A stretch of 64,000 nucleotides of DNA from Perkinsus olseni (GCA_013115135.1 JABANP010000090.1:88213-152212); one strand, 5' to 3'; positions 34,470-52,680 are shown, numbered from the stretch's first letter. Notes: generated from the sequence alone by a model not told the origin. A program made the numbers and translations.

Positions 34470-36520
34470 TCACGTAAACCTCCTTTCCTCCTCAGTCAGG
34501 CGATGGCGGCATCGATCAATCGCCTGGTCCACCGGGAGAGTGAGGCTGTCACCCATCTGCCAGGCAGGCGATGGCTTCTCTCTCGGCATGAAGTGAAGAG
34601 TGAACAGACAGTCCGACCAGAGAGATGCTATCGCTTGGTCCAGTTGTCGCGCCTCCTCGACCTGGCACGAGCCCATCACGCGCAAAACCCCAACAACAAA
34701 ATCGTCCCATGGGTGACAGACTAGGAGATGAACTTTTCATTCCTTAGCCGCAGCACTGAGCCTCGAGTATATGCTGTTAAGGACAATACAAAGAGGTCGC
34801 CGGTTCAAATCCCCCCGGCGAGTTTTTACAAACCATTTTTATCATAACATCTCAACCCAGTTGTCCAGCGATGTAGTAACGTCCCCCATACGAAGTCTTA
34901 CTACGCTACTCTTCTCCCCTTGGGGCGCGTTACATGATTTGCATAAAACCGCAGCGGAGCGAAGCGCCGCACCAAGAATGCCCAACAACCAGCCCCCATT
35001 ACTACCAACTTTCTCCTTCCTTCCGGAGGTACCCCCACCGCCGTCCTATGCCGCAGCGTCGGCAGTACAAAGGTCCGTACCAACTCCTGCATATTCCACC
35101 GTCCTTTATAGTCCAGCACCCCTGCCTCCCCCGACGACGTCGCTGCGGGCCTGCACCAAACCACCGCTCACCACCATTTCCTCTCATATTTAGTACTACA
35201 CTATAAACTGAATATGCGGCGCCTGGCTCCTTGGGTACTCCTTCAGGAGCTCCTTCGACGACTCCCCTCTCGGCAACTCTACCGCCACTATCGACAACTG
35301 ACCCTTGCTCGCCCTCGCAATCGAAGCTGCCAACGATCGCAGCGCCGGCAGGAACACACGAGACGCATACCTTCACAAGGAGCATCCGGGCGCGGGCAAC
35401 CAGCAGGAGAACCGACTCACGTATCATCGTAAAGGACCGAGTAGGTGGGGTAAGGGGCTCTCGAGGACCTCCGGTAACTGCTGGTAGTCCATCACCCGGA
35501 AGCCGACGGACGACAAAGGATGAGTATCATCATCAACAGCCTCTGTAGAACCGCCCCGCTCTTCCACTTGCCCGTCGACTGAAGGAGCGATTCACAAAAA
35601 GACATCCGCCGCCGCCGGGCTGTCTGCTCACTCGTGGCCTGGGCCCACTTGATGCCGTAGTAGGGCGCCACCAGCATGACCCCAAACGTGAGCCACGGCA
35701 GGTAGGCGAAAACTCGCTGAGCCCGTCGCTCCGTGCCGGACAGCCGCTCCTTCTCGATCAAAAACGCATTCCTGAAACAACCAAGTGCCCCTTCACCTCC
35801 TCCCTCCCCTACTACGGGTCCCTGGGCGGCAAGTACCGCGTCGTGCCAGTACCTAAGGGAGTCGAAATATTCTTCGTGAATTCTTAAGTGATTTGCGCGC
35901 TCCGGTGATGTATCTCGAACTATCCGGTTCAAAAAAATTCCGGTGAACATAATTTCGAAGGCCCGATGAAATGACAACTTCATCTCCGCAACATGTCACC
36001 CGTGAGAAATCAAATCCCCGAGCAGAGACATCAGCTCTACCTCGCGCTGCGAAATAATAACATCAGAATAGCAAGTAACGAGACCAGTCTAGAGGCAGAT
36101 CTAAGAGAGGGAGTCCGCGCATGACCTCAATTTCGGAGAATCTCCAGACACCACCGAAGTAGTAACCCCCACAGCCACTACTACTCTCATACAGCTCCAA
36201 GTACTTCTTCCGACGTTCGTCCAGCAAGGCCTCTTCAACCGATCGTCTAGCGATGCCACTTTCGGGCTTCGGAACGGCACTCAGCCTCGTCTGTGAGGAG
36301 ACAGGTAAGTCCGGAATATTCACAGCCCCCATCCTACCCTCATCGGGTCAACCTTCTCCACCTCACTCGGCTCCTCCGCTGTAGCCGCTTCAACCGCGTT
36401 TTCACCTTCCTTAACACTACCCGAAGACGGCCCCTTCGACGCGGTACTGCAGCAGCGTACAGACAACACTGCACGACAGGCACTCAACGCCCGAGGGGAC
36501 GGCGCCCATCGAACCAGCAT
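34470..36520 (-). CDS. Putative mitochondrial membrane protein of unknown function
   Basis: The N-terminus (MLVRWAPSPRALSACRAVLS) is rich in Arg, Ala and Ser with no acidic residues, typical of a mitochondrial presequence. An acidic linker follows. Later exons carry SVEEALLDERRKKYLELYES (about 36,210) and EEYFDSLRYWHDAVLAAQ (35,850). Next come ERLSGTERRAQRVFAYLPWL (35,730) and one membrane segment TFGVMLVAPYYGIKWAQA (35,660). The last exon (34,685-34,470; EEARQLDQAIASLWSDCLF) ends 135 nt before the NEMF start. The linkage of the last exon to the first ones across 34,690-35,490 is uncertain; it could be two genes. No family recognised. Confidence 0.45.
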
Positions 36521-36810
36521 TTATTAAAACTACCAAGCCACCACGGAACGCTTCTTCGCGAACGTCTGATTGAACCCAATTTTAACGCTACAGGAGTCCC
36601 CGATCACCTCGTCTTCAAGCCCAACTAAGCCGGAACCGTAAGCCTCGGACTGTGAGCCCACACACGCCGAACGCTACATCTCGCAGGAAGCATAGTAGAA
36701 AGCACACAGAACAGACTGATCGATGCTTGTGTGAGGAGGAACGACACAACTACAAGGGTTGAAGGAACAGCGATAATCGCCGAAAGTTTCAGTGACGGTA
36801 GTATTTACAA

Positions 36811-38032
36811 CTAGGCTAGAGCCGCTTGAAGGTCATCAAGGGCGTCGATGAGCTGCCGTATGTCCAGTATAGTTTTAGTAGGCCTAATATTATAACTCTC
36901 TTTAATGAGCTTCTCATAACCCGGCCGAGGCTTCCCAGTGATGGGCTCAGCCGTCGTCATAGGGCGTTGCTTGGCATTCATCCAGATGGTCTTCAAGCCC
37001 ACTCTAGTAGGGCCGCACACATCATTAAGGAAATCATCACCAATGAAGACCTGACCACCAGCAAGTCCACCCTTCCCAATGGCAGCAGCAGTCTCCTTAC
37101 CGTCTCCTCTGGCCTGATCGGTGGTACTGCCTTCGCTGCCTGGATAGCCTTCAGGTAGATCTCAGGCTCCGGCTTAGTACAGTTGGCATCCAAAGGCACT
37201 CATAGAGAAATCAAAAAGGCCCCTACAAACCAACGATCAGGATCCCCCTTCTCTCATCACCCAATCGTACTTGGCCTCTGGGATTCTATTCAGATCGGTG
37301 GTACCGTTGCTAACCGCACCCAGAAGGACATCAGGATACCTCTGTTTGATGGCGCGCAAGGTGACGATAGCGCCCTCAAACCAAGCTACTTCATGGCGGG
37401 CAGCCAACCATACCTGACGAGCAGGAGCTGGCACGTATCTTGAGGTCGAGCGTGCTCTTGACCACCTCAAAAGATTCGTTACTGAGAGTCCTGGCGACCG
37501 AGGCAATATCCTTCTCGCTGGCGTACTGCCCCTTCTGGACCAGATAGCGATGAATGATATCCATATACACATGCTGAAGACAGTACAACATAGGTCAAGC
37601 TAGGCAGTCACAGAAAAAAAGATACGCGACGCTGGCACCTTTCTAAGTTCACAGTAGTTCCAGTAGGGCCTGCGACTCTCCCAATAATCGGCACTCCACT
37701 CGTTTCGCTTCGCCTCAATCAAAACCATCAGGTCCTGAAGACACCCAAAAATATCTTACCTCGAAGCTTGCACAACACAAAATAACCCCTACACGATAAT
37801 TATTATAAGTATCCGCGATGTCGCCCAACCCCCATCGACGCATCATAGCTTGCCATTTCCCCTCAGCCACGTCGAGCGTCTTTTCTAGGTCCCACAGGGT
37901 ATCATCCAAATCAAACAACAACAGCCTTATGGCAGGAGAAGACCCCTCACCGAGCCCTCTACCGGGACCCGCAACCACGGGAGCCGCCACCTTTTCCTTC
38001 CGCTGCTGGACAGTATTGTACGCCATTTTCAC
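36811..38032 (-). CDS. HAD-superfamily hydrolase, copy 1
   Basis: Motif I is IRLLLFDLDDTLWDLEKT in the first exon. A cap region follows (VEGKW-like, then DIIHRYLVQKGQYASEKDI). Motif II is LLGAVSNGTTDL (about 37,300) and motif III lies in NCTKPEPEIYLKA (37,170). Motif IV spans a splice site: FIGDDF, then NDVCGPTRVGLKTIW (about 37,020). The C-terminus is LDIRQLIDALDDL. The order and spacing fit the class-I HAD phosphatase/dehalogenase group. Substrate unknown. Four or more introns. It has two tandem relatives immediately upstream. Confidence 0.8.
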
Positions 38033-38074
38033 GATGATAGAACACTCATAAAAACTGCTACTACCGTAACATTC

Positions 38075-38260
38075 TCAACAACCCTCCTTTTCTACTACCC
38101 TAGGGTCCCTATAGTGCTTCGCTAGGTCCCCGTATCCCCGCTGAGCCATGAACGCTTGCCACTGGCCTTCCGCGTGTGCTAAGGTCGCTGGCATGTCCCA
38201 GAGAGTATCATCGAGGTCGAAGAGGATGAGACGAATCGGCGATGATTGTGCAGCTGCCAT
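38075..38260 (-). pseudogene. HAD hydrolase copy 2, first exon only
   Basis: Encodes MAAAQSSPIRLILFDLDDTL and AEGQWQAFMAQRGYGDLAKH, a complete HAD first exon very similar to copy 1. The sequence then runs straight into the start of copy 1, with no cap domain or motifs II-IV of its own. It is a truncated tandem duplicate, or less likely an alternative first exon for copy 1. Confidence 0.65.
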
Positions 38261-38391
38261 TGTTATTATTACTACTTAGTGCTACGCCCAACACAACTAG
38301 GAGAATCTTATCTCCACTAACGCGACAAACAGAAAAGGTCGAATTAAAAACTCCAATTGAAACTCGAAAGACGGAGCTCGAGCGTATCTTG

Positions 38392-40232
38392 CTAGCTCAT
38401 CATACCCTCGAGTGCATCAGGTAGCTGCCGTATATCGGAGATCATAACATCTTCCTTCACCTCGCTCACATCAACCTCAGCCCTCACCTTCCCCGTGAAA
38501 GTGCAAACGTTGTCTCGAGGACGCCCGTCAGCATTCAGCCAGACGGTGCGGATTCCGAGCTGCCCGGGTCCGTAGACGTCATTGACAAAATCATCCCCAA
38601 TGAAAACCTGAGGGGTAGAAAAATGCCGTCGCCAGGGATCGAACTCGCGTTCTTTACAGTTTCCTCAGCCGTAACAGCTGGTGTTAATCCTGCTGCGGCC
38701 ATGGCCTTCTCATAAATCGCGGCTTCCGGCTTGCTCACGCCCGCCTCGATGGCGCTCATAGTAAAGTCAAACAGCCCCCTAAGGCAACCACTATCGATCT
38801 CAGTCGGAGCCGTCCAACCGGGTCAGGCGACTGCAACTCAATTCGATACCCGTACATATTCCACCGGAATTCCTGCCAGCAGCAGTCCACAACTGATACT
38901 AGCATAGCTAGTGACAGTTGAGCTCCTGCCGGACCTATGTGACCCCGAACGCGTGCGAATGACTTGCGCATCATTCAATATTCATATTGTATTCCACTGC
39001 TGTCATTCTTTCGTTCAAGCCTCCAACGACGGGCCCCCTCCTCCAGCCAAGCTGAGCTACGCCCCTTCGTCACGAAGGCCTTGTACACCACGAGAAATCT
39101 CCTATCAGTGCTAGCTCCAACATGAGTCCAACCGCAAAACAGCATAGGTAACAAAGGGTTCCAAATACGACAGAGCAGCTCTTCTCATCATCCACCAACC
39201 TCATCAGTCCGTGTGCGTGGACACTCATACCCATAGCGAACCCTCCAGAGTTATTACTCAGCCCGCGGTACTCTGTCCAAGTCCACATTGCCATTACTGC
39301 AAGCACCGAACAGCAGATGCGGCCACCGCTGCCGAACGCGAAGCAGAGTATCCGGAGCATCCTCGAACCATGCCACGTCCGACCGATGCTTCACCCACAC
39401 CTGAGGAGTTCGACAGTCGGCTGAATTTCGTGGCGCGCGACAACGCACCTCGAAGGAGTCCTCAACTATCTTGTCCATCTCCTCTCCCAGCCCTTGCTTC
39501 ACCGAGCTGCCATTTAGCAGCTTCCGAATCAAATACTACAACCAACACCACGCATACCGCTCCTTCCCCAACTCACAGTTGTACCACCCCCTCCCCTCAC
39601 CTTCCTAACAACCGTATAATCCCAGTAAGGCTTCGGATCGCTCTCATACCCAGCCTTCCACTCCTCCTTCAGACCCTCCACCAACGGCTGCATCGTCTAA
39701 CAACAACACCATCATCACCAACTCCCCTCTCTCCACGCAGCGTTGCATTCCACGGAAAGAAAACTCCCTTCGCTCCGCCCGCTGCATTTGCATGCGCTCA
39801 GCTTTCGTGATGTCAGCACTTCCGAAGTCTACTAAAACTTTCCTACGGCCAGGTCATTCTCACCTTCCTATCGCCATATCGCTCCGCCACATCAACGAAG
39901 CCCTTGTCCTTAATATACTCCACCCACGCCTTGTGGGCGCCGTCCAGCGTAGCCACCGTGTGCCACAGCGTATCGTCAAGATCGAAGAGCAACAGCCTCG
40001 TCCGGAAGGCCCCTGCCGCTGCTGCCGAGGTTGCCAAGGAAACGACACACATAGCCCTTGTAGGGTTGAAAGGAGCTATTCTCATAACTGCGTTATCGAT
40101 GTGCTGAACCACTAAGCGCAACAACGACCCACGCTGGGAGTAAAGGGACGTAGCTCGGCCGCTTTCCAGGGCCGGCAGGGAGAAGGAAGAAGATAGTAGA
40201 TGTAGTAGTACTAGGATAACAACATTGTACAA
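38392..40232 (-). CDS. HAD-superfamily hydrolase, copy 3
   Basis: Motif I is RLLLFDLDDTLWHTVATL (about 39,990). Motif II is LLFGACSNGNVDLDR (39,270) and motif III is in EAGVSKPEAAIYEKA (38,730). Motif IV FIGDDF is reached only after removing a 50-nt intron near 38,604-38,653. The C-terminus DIRQLPDALEGMMS, stop at 38,392, parallels copy 1. Possible starts are 40,232, which gives a signal-like MYNVVILVLLHLLSSSFSL, or 40,085 (MRIAPFNPTRAM). The first would send the enzyme to the secretory route, unlike copy 1. A large region (38,770-39,254) is probably intronic. Confidence 0.75.
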
Positions 40233-40466
40233 TGGGGGACGGTTGGCCCATCAGTGATGGTATTACTGCGACAGTAGAGGGAACAGAAGTAAATATACCC
40301 AACAAAGCAGGAGCTTCGCTCCGCTAAGAAAGCAATCCGAAACTCATCATCATCAGCAGCAGCCGCCCCCTCGATCGACTGCTACGTGTACGTAAAAGCC
40401 AGAGGCAGGAGGAACCAGCCCACAGATGAAGCAGCATCACCGCCATAACGATACTTCACCACACAC

Positions 40467-41513
40467 TCAACGACGACCCTTACCATTCCGTCGGCCACCA
40501 CCACCCTTACCCCCATGGTGATGATGACCCCTGCCACCACTCGACGCCAGGGCCACCTTCACCCCCATAGGGAAGACCTCGCACTCCCAAGCATGGTGGC
40601 CCGTGTCACCACACCTTGTGCACCACAGTATCTTCATCCTCGGACACGGGGAGCAGTTCAACGTACCATCAGTATGGATACCACCACAGGCGATGCATTC
40701 AAGGTTACACGAGCAGCCATGAGATGACGTGTTCAACCCCAACGTCCGTCGATACTCCAACAGCACACACTGAAAAGAATACAAAAACATCCCCTTCTCT
40801 CCACCCAACCCTCCAGTATTACATCTTTTCTAAGATGGCCAAGCTGACCACAAAGATTGCACCTTCGCCTGTCTCGCAGCAGCAGCGGGCAGTCCTTCAT
40901 CAGATGCCCCTCCTTAAAACAAGCATTACACCTTCGACCAAAACAGCGTCCACTGTGGTCCTCCGACCCGCAGATCGAACACGCTTCCACATGATGCTTG
41001 AAGCCAGGGTAATTCTTATCACCATGACTGCTGATTCTGATCTCCTCAGCCGACCTCGCCTCCGCCTCAAAGTTACCATCGCTCTCCGAGTAATACCGAG
41101 TAGGCGGCACAGCGCGCCACTTCCCCTGGTACTTCGGCTGCTGTCCCTGCTGTTGCTGCTGTATCCGGGTATCGATATCGCTATCGCCTTGGGAATCCTC
41201 GAAAAACAGCGGCCCCTCGCCGCCGGCCACGGGCTTAATCTCATCACCCTCCACCGTCGAAGCCGCAGTGGTAGTACTGCAGGTCGAAGAATCGCCTGCC
41301 TGCCGCCGACCGCTGCTGTCCTCAGCATCCTCTCTCTTGCTCTCTCGCCTTCTCTTGCCTTTTCCCTAACGCCCCTTTGCCACCCTTTCCCTTCCCTCTC
41401 TTATCGCCAATATCATCTCCCTTCCTACTCCTCTTAACCCCTTTCTTTCTCTCCACTACCGACTGCTTCGCTTTGCCGTCCTCCTTGCTAGCCTTACCGC
41501 GGCGCACCATCAC
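40467..41513 (-). CDS. Air1/Air2-like protein with CCHC zinc knuckles
   Basis: The N-terminus is Lys/Arg-rich (MMVRRGKASKEDGKAKQS), a likely nuclear signal. It is followed by a short intron or one-base frame change near 41,330-41,380. Five CCHC-type knuckles then appear: CSICGSEDHSGRC, CNACFKEGHLMKDC, CNLCGQLGHLRKD (completed across an intron), CIACGGIHTDGTLNC and CTRCGDTGHHAWEC. The tail is His/Gly-rich and ends GRRNGKGRR. Five closely spaced knuckles are the hallmark of the Air1/2-ZCCHC7 RNA-binding subunit of the TRAMP nuclear polyadenylation complex. That assignment is by domain count and spacing only. Confidence 0.75.
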
Positions 41514-41767
41514 GTCTTCTGTATTGGACCAAAACTACTCCAACTGAAGCACCACCACACCCTTCGCCTTTCCTCAACACAAAACAACTCTCGTCTCTCA
41601 TAACCGGCATAATACTAATGATACCCCCTATAGCCGTGGAACGTAGTGGCGAGGGAGCAGGAGGAAGGATAGGAAATATGCCACTGTACGGAAACGGTCG
41701 CGGCAGGTACAGCCGCGTCAGTGCTTTGTGAAACTGTACAAGCTGAGGGGGAGGATGCAGGCCTTCT

Positions 41768-47387
<5,620 letters not shown>

Positions 47388-48196
47388 TACAGAGAATACA
47401 CGTATTCCTGCCTAAGACGCGTTCTCTTACTGCCGTCAACCTCTTCAATCTCTACAGCGACTATCATACCACTCCTTCCCCACTTCACGCCACCCTCTGC
47501 CGAAACTACGAATCCTTCCTGCTAATACCCTCAATAGTAATCGGAAACCGAGCACTTCGCCTCGCCATGACCACCCAAGCCTTCAACCCCCTCCTAAACC
47601 AAAACTCAAACGACCATTTTCCTCGACGTTTCAACGAACCAATCCCGCGGTTCGGTAACCAATACTGTAATACTACGTACCATGGCACTACGGAGTAAGA
47701 CAATAGCAGCATTAACGCTGAGGTACAGAATTGTGCCTCTTCACTAGAGAAGTGTTGATGATCACAAAGAAATGCCGGGTGCCGGGATCGAACCGGGGTC
47801 GAGTGATCCGCAATGATGAATTAAACCACCCCGTTGACAGGCCACGCGGGACGCCTCAATGTGAGCAGGTAGTACTGAGATGATGAGCACTTCTCAGCCG
47901 CGACCTGCGGGGTCCACTGGTCGTGGCTGCTGCCTTGGTCATCGACCGCAAAGGGGTTATTCATCGCAACTACCGTGGCGGCGATCGGAGCATCCCAATC
48001 AGTAGTAGCGTGCCTGGTACCATCTCTCTACCCTACCGGATGGCTGTGAAGCGTGAGTAGCATCTCCACTAGGGGATTGAAGCTTCCCTCATACATCTTG
48101 CTGTACATGGTACAGCTACCACGTCTCTCAGCACAGAGGGCTCCGCCGGAAGCTGTCACGACGCCAATTTCACTTGGCAGTGTCTTTGTTATGTAA
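47388..48196. other. Intergenic region with a tRNA-like remnant
   Basis: Divergent promoters of DDX46 and the PrsW-like gene. The minus strand at about 47,768-47,812 contains GACCCCGGTTCGATCCCGG followed by a CCCGGCA-like end and a T-rich run, resembling the T-arm and 3' end of a tRNA. No full cloverleaf with anticodon arm could be drawn. Confidence 0.35.
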
Positions 48197-49617
48197 ATGG
48201 CCTCCCTGATACGCTCCCTACCACTCCTCGCCCCACTCGGTATACTAACTCTAGGGTTAGGGCTCCTAGCCGGCCCTGGTTACTGGTACATCGCCGTGGG
48301 CATGATGACCCTCACCTACCTAGTATCAGGATTGCTCTTACTAGCACTTTGGAAGCATCTTGGAGAGGACCAACGCACTCTGAAGATTATGAGTATCTTC
48401 TACCTCAGCGGTGCCACTGGGGCCATCGTCACTGCCCTTCCCCTGGCTAAGGTAATAGTAAAGGGCCGCCGATTGATAAGGACGTCGCGTCGTTCTCAGT
48501 TCGCGCTTGGCTTGTGGTCGAGGCTCTCCTCGTCCTGCGTTATGATGGTACCGCAGTGTTGTGGGGTTGATGAGCTCCTGCCGGGCCCTGTCACCCGCTG
48601 CTCACCTAGCACGACACCCTGCGGCTCTCTAGAGGACTGCACGGCTGCGGGGATGACTGATTGCCATATAGAGCTGAAACCATCTAATAACGGTAGTACA
48701 GGGTCGACGGTCACACGAGTTCCCGGAAATTTGGTATGGACGTTCGCTGATGGCCCATCCCCTAGGTTCGCTAGCGTGTTCCCTGCTTCTCGGATGGGAG
48801 TGGGTGATGACCCCTGGTCTCATAGAAGAGTGCAGCAAGGGGCTCTGGTTCCTACTAGTGTGGCTCATCTACCACAAACTCACCAAATCCCACACATCAA
48901 TACGCTGCCGATTGCTCTATGCTATGGCTGTTGGGGCTGGCTTCGAGACCTCTGAGAATCTAAGGTAGTACCACTCCTTCCACAACTCTCCTACTCTCCC
49001 CCCCCTCCAGATATGCCTTCCCTGAGCTAGTATCATTGGACTACAGCCTTTGGCCGTACATTTTCCACTTGGACTTCGCCCCAGACATCTTCACGCGCCT
49101 CCGCTTCATCGCTTGCCTCCATAGGAGTATCTCTTCCTTCCTGCATGTCATCTGGACGGGGTACTACGGCAGCTACCTCACCAAAAATGCACTATTGCTC
49201 TCTATAGCCTTGCACGGCCTGTACGATTTCTTTGGGACACTCAGCCAGACTCAGGAGGCGTCCGGCGGCTACACTTACGTTAACGTATACTTTGGTAAAA
49301 TTGGAATATTTATTACCGTCGCTTTGTCGCTACAGCTCTTCGCCGATCGTATCATGGAGATATCCGAGGTTGAAGCTGGCAACGAACGGGATGAGCTCCC
49401 ACTCACCAGGACCCAATCCCTCTATGATACCTCTCAATACGGCGGCCCTTCACCGCAGGCAACGGTCCTGACCACCCACAGGCCTGGAGGCTCCTTCAAG
49501 ACCGCAGCCAACGTGTTCAGGGAGTGCATTGATGAGAGGAATCACGTTAACGACTGGGCGGCCTCGATGAGCTTGCCGTCACGGTCCAGTTCAGCTACGG
49601 CGTATATGGTTTCCTGA
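48197..49617 (+). CDS. PrsW-like intramembrane protease
   Basis: Multi-pass membrane protein. The N-terminus has paired hydrophobic segments (LLAPLGILTLGLGLLAG, YWYIAVGMMTLTYLVSGLLL). The PrsW family signatures appear in order. LIEECSKGLWF supplies the EE...K motif and AVGAGFETSENLRYAF the E..EN motif. FLHVIWTGYYG and LLLSIALHGLYDFF supply the conserved histidines. Introns at 48,452-48,499 (48 nt) and about 48,966-49,012 are clear, and another must lie between 48,520 and 48,760. The C-terminal 100 residues are a hydrophilic tail ending TAYMVS. PrsW enzymes cleave membrane-anchored regulators; the substrate here is unknown. Start chosen at the first ATG upstream of the first membrane segment. 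Confidence 0.75.
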
Positions 49618-49735
49618 CCCTCTCCACTTCCTTTGCGTTCGAAAGTCATCCGAGACTCTCTCGGCCTGCGAGGTCCCTACTATGGCCCTTCCCGGCTTGG
49701 TGCTATGGCACTGCCTCACAACCAGATCAGTTGCG

Positions 49736-51048
49736 ATGGCTCATCCTAAGGCAGACTATGAAGACTTCCTCCATCTCGAATCCTTACCGGCAACAGCACA
49801 AGTGACTCTGGTGGGAGAAGGCAATCTCCACGCTGTCGTTCTAATGGCAAACACCGGTAACTCAGCCTTAGACGACCAACTGCAGTCGGGCAAGGTAGTA
49901 GGAGCGGGCGCCCTCGACGACTCACTCGAAGCCTCGTGTCTTCAGCTGATTCGGATATGCAAGGCGCCTGTGAGCAAGCGAGCAGCGATAGAGAGATCAG
50001 AGCACTACCTGGTCGTATCGCGGGCGTTGGGTGGAGAGTACCTACCAGACGAACGCCCGCCCCGAATATTGGTGCTGTCTCGGGAAGTCCTCCGGGAAAT
50101 CGATCGACGAATCGGTCCTTCCCGGCTGCCGAAAAGAGTCGCCAAATGCCCGTCTTTTGAAGGTAGGCTTGGGAGCTCCAGCGTTGGGGTAGGTCGGTGC
50201 TCTCATCAGGTGCTTGCTATACTACAGCAGCCACTGGGGATCTGTGCCATTCCCAGATTATGTCGAACATCGCCACTAACGGCGGTCCCGATACCATAAC
50301 TTTCGAACTAAAGCCCAAGTGCGGCATTCGCGCTATTCCTGGGTATCCCTGTCGTTTTGTGATGCAGCGTAGTGATGACCCCGACTTCGACCTCGCCAAG
50401 TTCTACGACCCGCATGAGCTTTATTTTGGCCAGGATATGAAAGGGGAGGTGGAAAAGCTATTCGATCAGCGGCCGCGAGGCTTCCTCAAGTTGAGGTCCC
50501 CCGGTACTCTGTCGAACCTCCCGCGAGATGCCGTCTGCGAGGCTATCGCCACGGTGCTGCGGTCAACACCGATCTTGTCGCGGCTGGCAGCTCTACAACA
50601 CTATGCTTCGATCGACGAGAAGCTACCGGACTTCGCGGCCGAGCTCTGGGAGTGGCTGATGGAGCAGCGGCGGCAAGATAGCAGTATAGTGATTGAGCAT
50701 CACTACCCGGATACACTTCCAACGATTGAAGATTTCAGAGCCTTCGAGACCGTGCATGATGTCGATAAAGTCACTGAATGGTTGTCTATCTTCCTGCTAG
50801 GCCGCATGTCCATGGACGTCAGCCTCTTCCTATCGTTCTCTCCAGGAGCAGGGAGCTCTGCATTCCGCCGAGTAGAAGGAGTAGATGCCGGAGAGCTCTT
50901 CCCAGGGCACTCGGGAGGTCCCCTATGGTGTCGTCTAACTGTCATCGATACCGACCCAAAGCCCTTCAGCAAGCTGCCCTTCTACTTCGGTCAATTGGCC
51001 AAGTGCAAGGCCAAATTTATAAAGAACTTCCCTGCGGCTGTTGGGTGA
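49736..51048 (+). CDS. IPK1: Inositol-pentakisphosphate 2-kinase (IPK1)
   Basis: Makes inositol hexakisphosphate from IP5. The N-terminal exon has LVGEGNLHAVVLM, the family's glycine-rich EGN motif. An intron near 50,160-50,270 leads to TITFELKPKCGIRAIPG and YPCRFVMQR, matching the ELKPK and RF.MHQ signatures. HYPDTLPTIEDFRAFE and DVSLFLSFSP follow, the latter matching the D-containing kinase motif. The stop is at 51,048. At about 400 residues it is a normal size for the family. ATG at 49,682 is possible, but 49,736 (MAHPKADYEDFL) starts the conserved part. It begins 120 nt after the PrsW-like gene on the same strand. Confidence 0.78.
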
Positions 51049-51284
51049 TTTTCTCGTCGATTGTCTGATAATGATTTTGATGATATTTTTGTAACGAAGC
51101 CGATGGTTGTATGATTGCTTCTGATCCGAGGGGCTTTGCGTTCAGCCAGTAGCGGTTATTCAACAGGACTTGCCAAATTGCCTTGTCGAACCCTGATCAA
51201 CTCACAACCACGAACAAGCATCGCTTACGCGTAACATCAACATCACACTATAACAGCGAAGGTCCGGGACTGCTGCTTAGTCGC

Positions 51285-52680
51285 TCATCCTCCTTCTGCG
51301 ATGGAGAGCGTACGGTCGTGGTACGGACACAGGAGCTGAAGTGGGTGAGGCTCGACCGTTGCTGCGGACGACAGGGGCTTACCAGAAGAGGTCCGACGCC
51401 TCATTTCCGTCGGGCGTAGGGCATCCAGACTGTCTCTATAAGATGGCAGCGTGTCTTTAAGGCGGTAAGCCCGAGCTTTATTCTCAACCGTGTGATCGAG
51501 GTCGTCGTACCTAGGTGGGGATGTCTGGGATGATCGCAGCAGAGGCAGCGAAGCGCTAATCCTACTTCGGAGGTGCTTCTTCTTCTTCTTCTGCTTCCTC
51601 ATTTGGGTCGGGCAGACGCTGGGCGAGATTTCTGAAAGCTTTGAATATTAGCGGAGACACTACCGATAGGGGATGCTGATGCAGCGCTGATTTCAACAGC
51701 ATGAACCACGACAGAGGCTAGCGCGCGTACCGCAGAGGTGTCAACTCACCCTCGGGTGTGTCTACGCTGACTAGGGTAGCGTGTAGACGGATAGTATCTA
51801 GAGACTCCGTTCTCACCATAGCTACATCGGATATCTTCTTGGTGGCTCACCTGTGTTCGGCGTGGGGCGGCGGCTGCGCGTCGGCATCGAATAGCACTGT
51901 TGGCTCTCCCCTGGAAGTAACCATCACTCCATAACGAGGGTCACCCCTGGTCGGAATTTCGAAGAAGAACGCCTCTGCTTCCGTAAAATTGGTGCCATCA
52001 CCGTGCCCCAGAGTCGCGTCTAGTTTCATGATGTTATCAGCTGTTCCCAGTATAGGTATATGCTGCCATGCACCTTCAGCACTTTTGATCGTGAACTTTG
52101 CCTTCAGCCGCCGGACTTGACCGTATCGCCGCGACCTTTTGCTCATTCGTCGAGGGGGAACAGGGTAGTCTTGCTCGACGAGCTCGGCTTTCCAATGACG
52201 AGGCCAGTGGCTCTCGAAGGTCGCCACCGTCACTCCTGCTTGTTGGCATCGCGGCACCTGCAGTTTTTCCATCGCCATTGGCCGTATCTTGTTGAACAAG
52301 TACTCCACGTCCGATCTCGGATAGGTCAAATAATAGTATGTAGATGGGCCGCGAACTCGAGCTGCCCTTTGGTAGCTCATCTTCGCCCTTTGCATGCCCT
52401 GGATCCGACACACTCGGTGTGGGTTAACATGGAGGTAGCCCCTACCATAACCTTCGGGCCGGTCCTGGATGTCGCAGACGTCACTGGTGAAGCGAATATC
52501 GTTCGATTGCTCTGCCGGTTGGATCAGAGCACCATGCTGTGATAGAGTACTTATCCGACCTCCCTTACGTTTACCGATGCACTGAGCTACCATCTCGTCC
52601 ATGAAGTCGCAGTAATACTTATATTCGGCATCAACCAACCGAACCAGTGAAATGCCGATGGTCACGAGATGGATTCTCAT
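51285..52680 (-). CDS. Secreted Y-family protein Y1 with a PPxY tail
   Basis: The main exon (52,680-51,847) starts MRIHLVTIGISLVRLVDA, a signal peptide, then EYKYYCDFMDEMVAQCIGK. Later motifs are HWKAELVEQD and TEAEAFFFEIPTRG plus YGVMVTSRGEPTVLFD, which recur in Y2, Y3 and, more weakly, the Z genes. Downstream on the same strand an exon at about 51,530-51,285 encodes TSPPRYDDLDHTVENK and a second LPSYRDS. The splice between the two parts (51,847 to about 51,610) is inferred. No membrane segment was seen. Function unknown. Confidence 0.6.

Noticed and set aside
39015..39075. tRNA 5'-half-like sequence (GTAGCTCAGCTTGGC) in a HAD intron
   Set aside because: No matching T-arm or acceptor stem follows, so a gene cannot be supported. 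Kept only as background to the intron tRNA-like finding.
40616..41437. 273-codon plus-strand frame
   Set aside because: It is antisense to the five-zinc-knuckle protein, whose cysteines and histidines are clearly on the minus strand.
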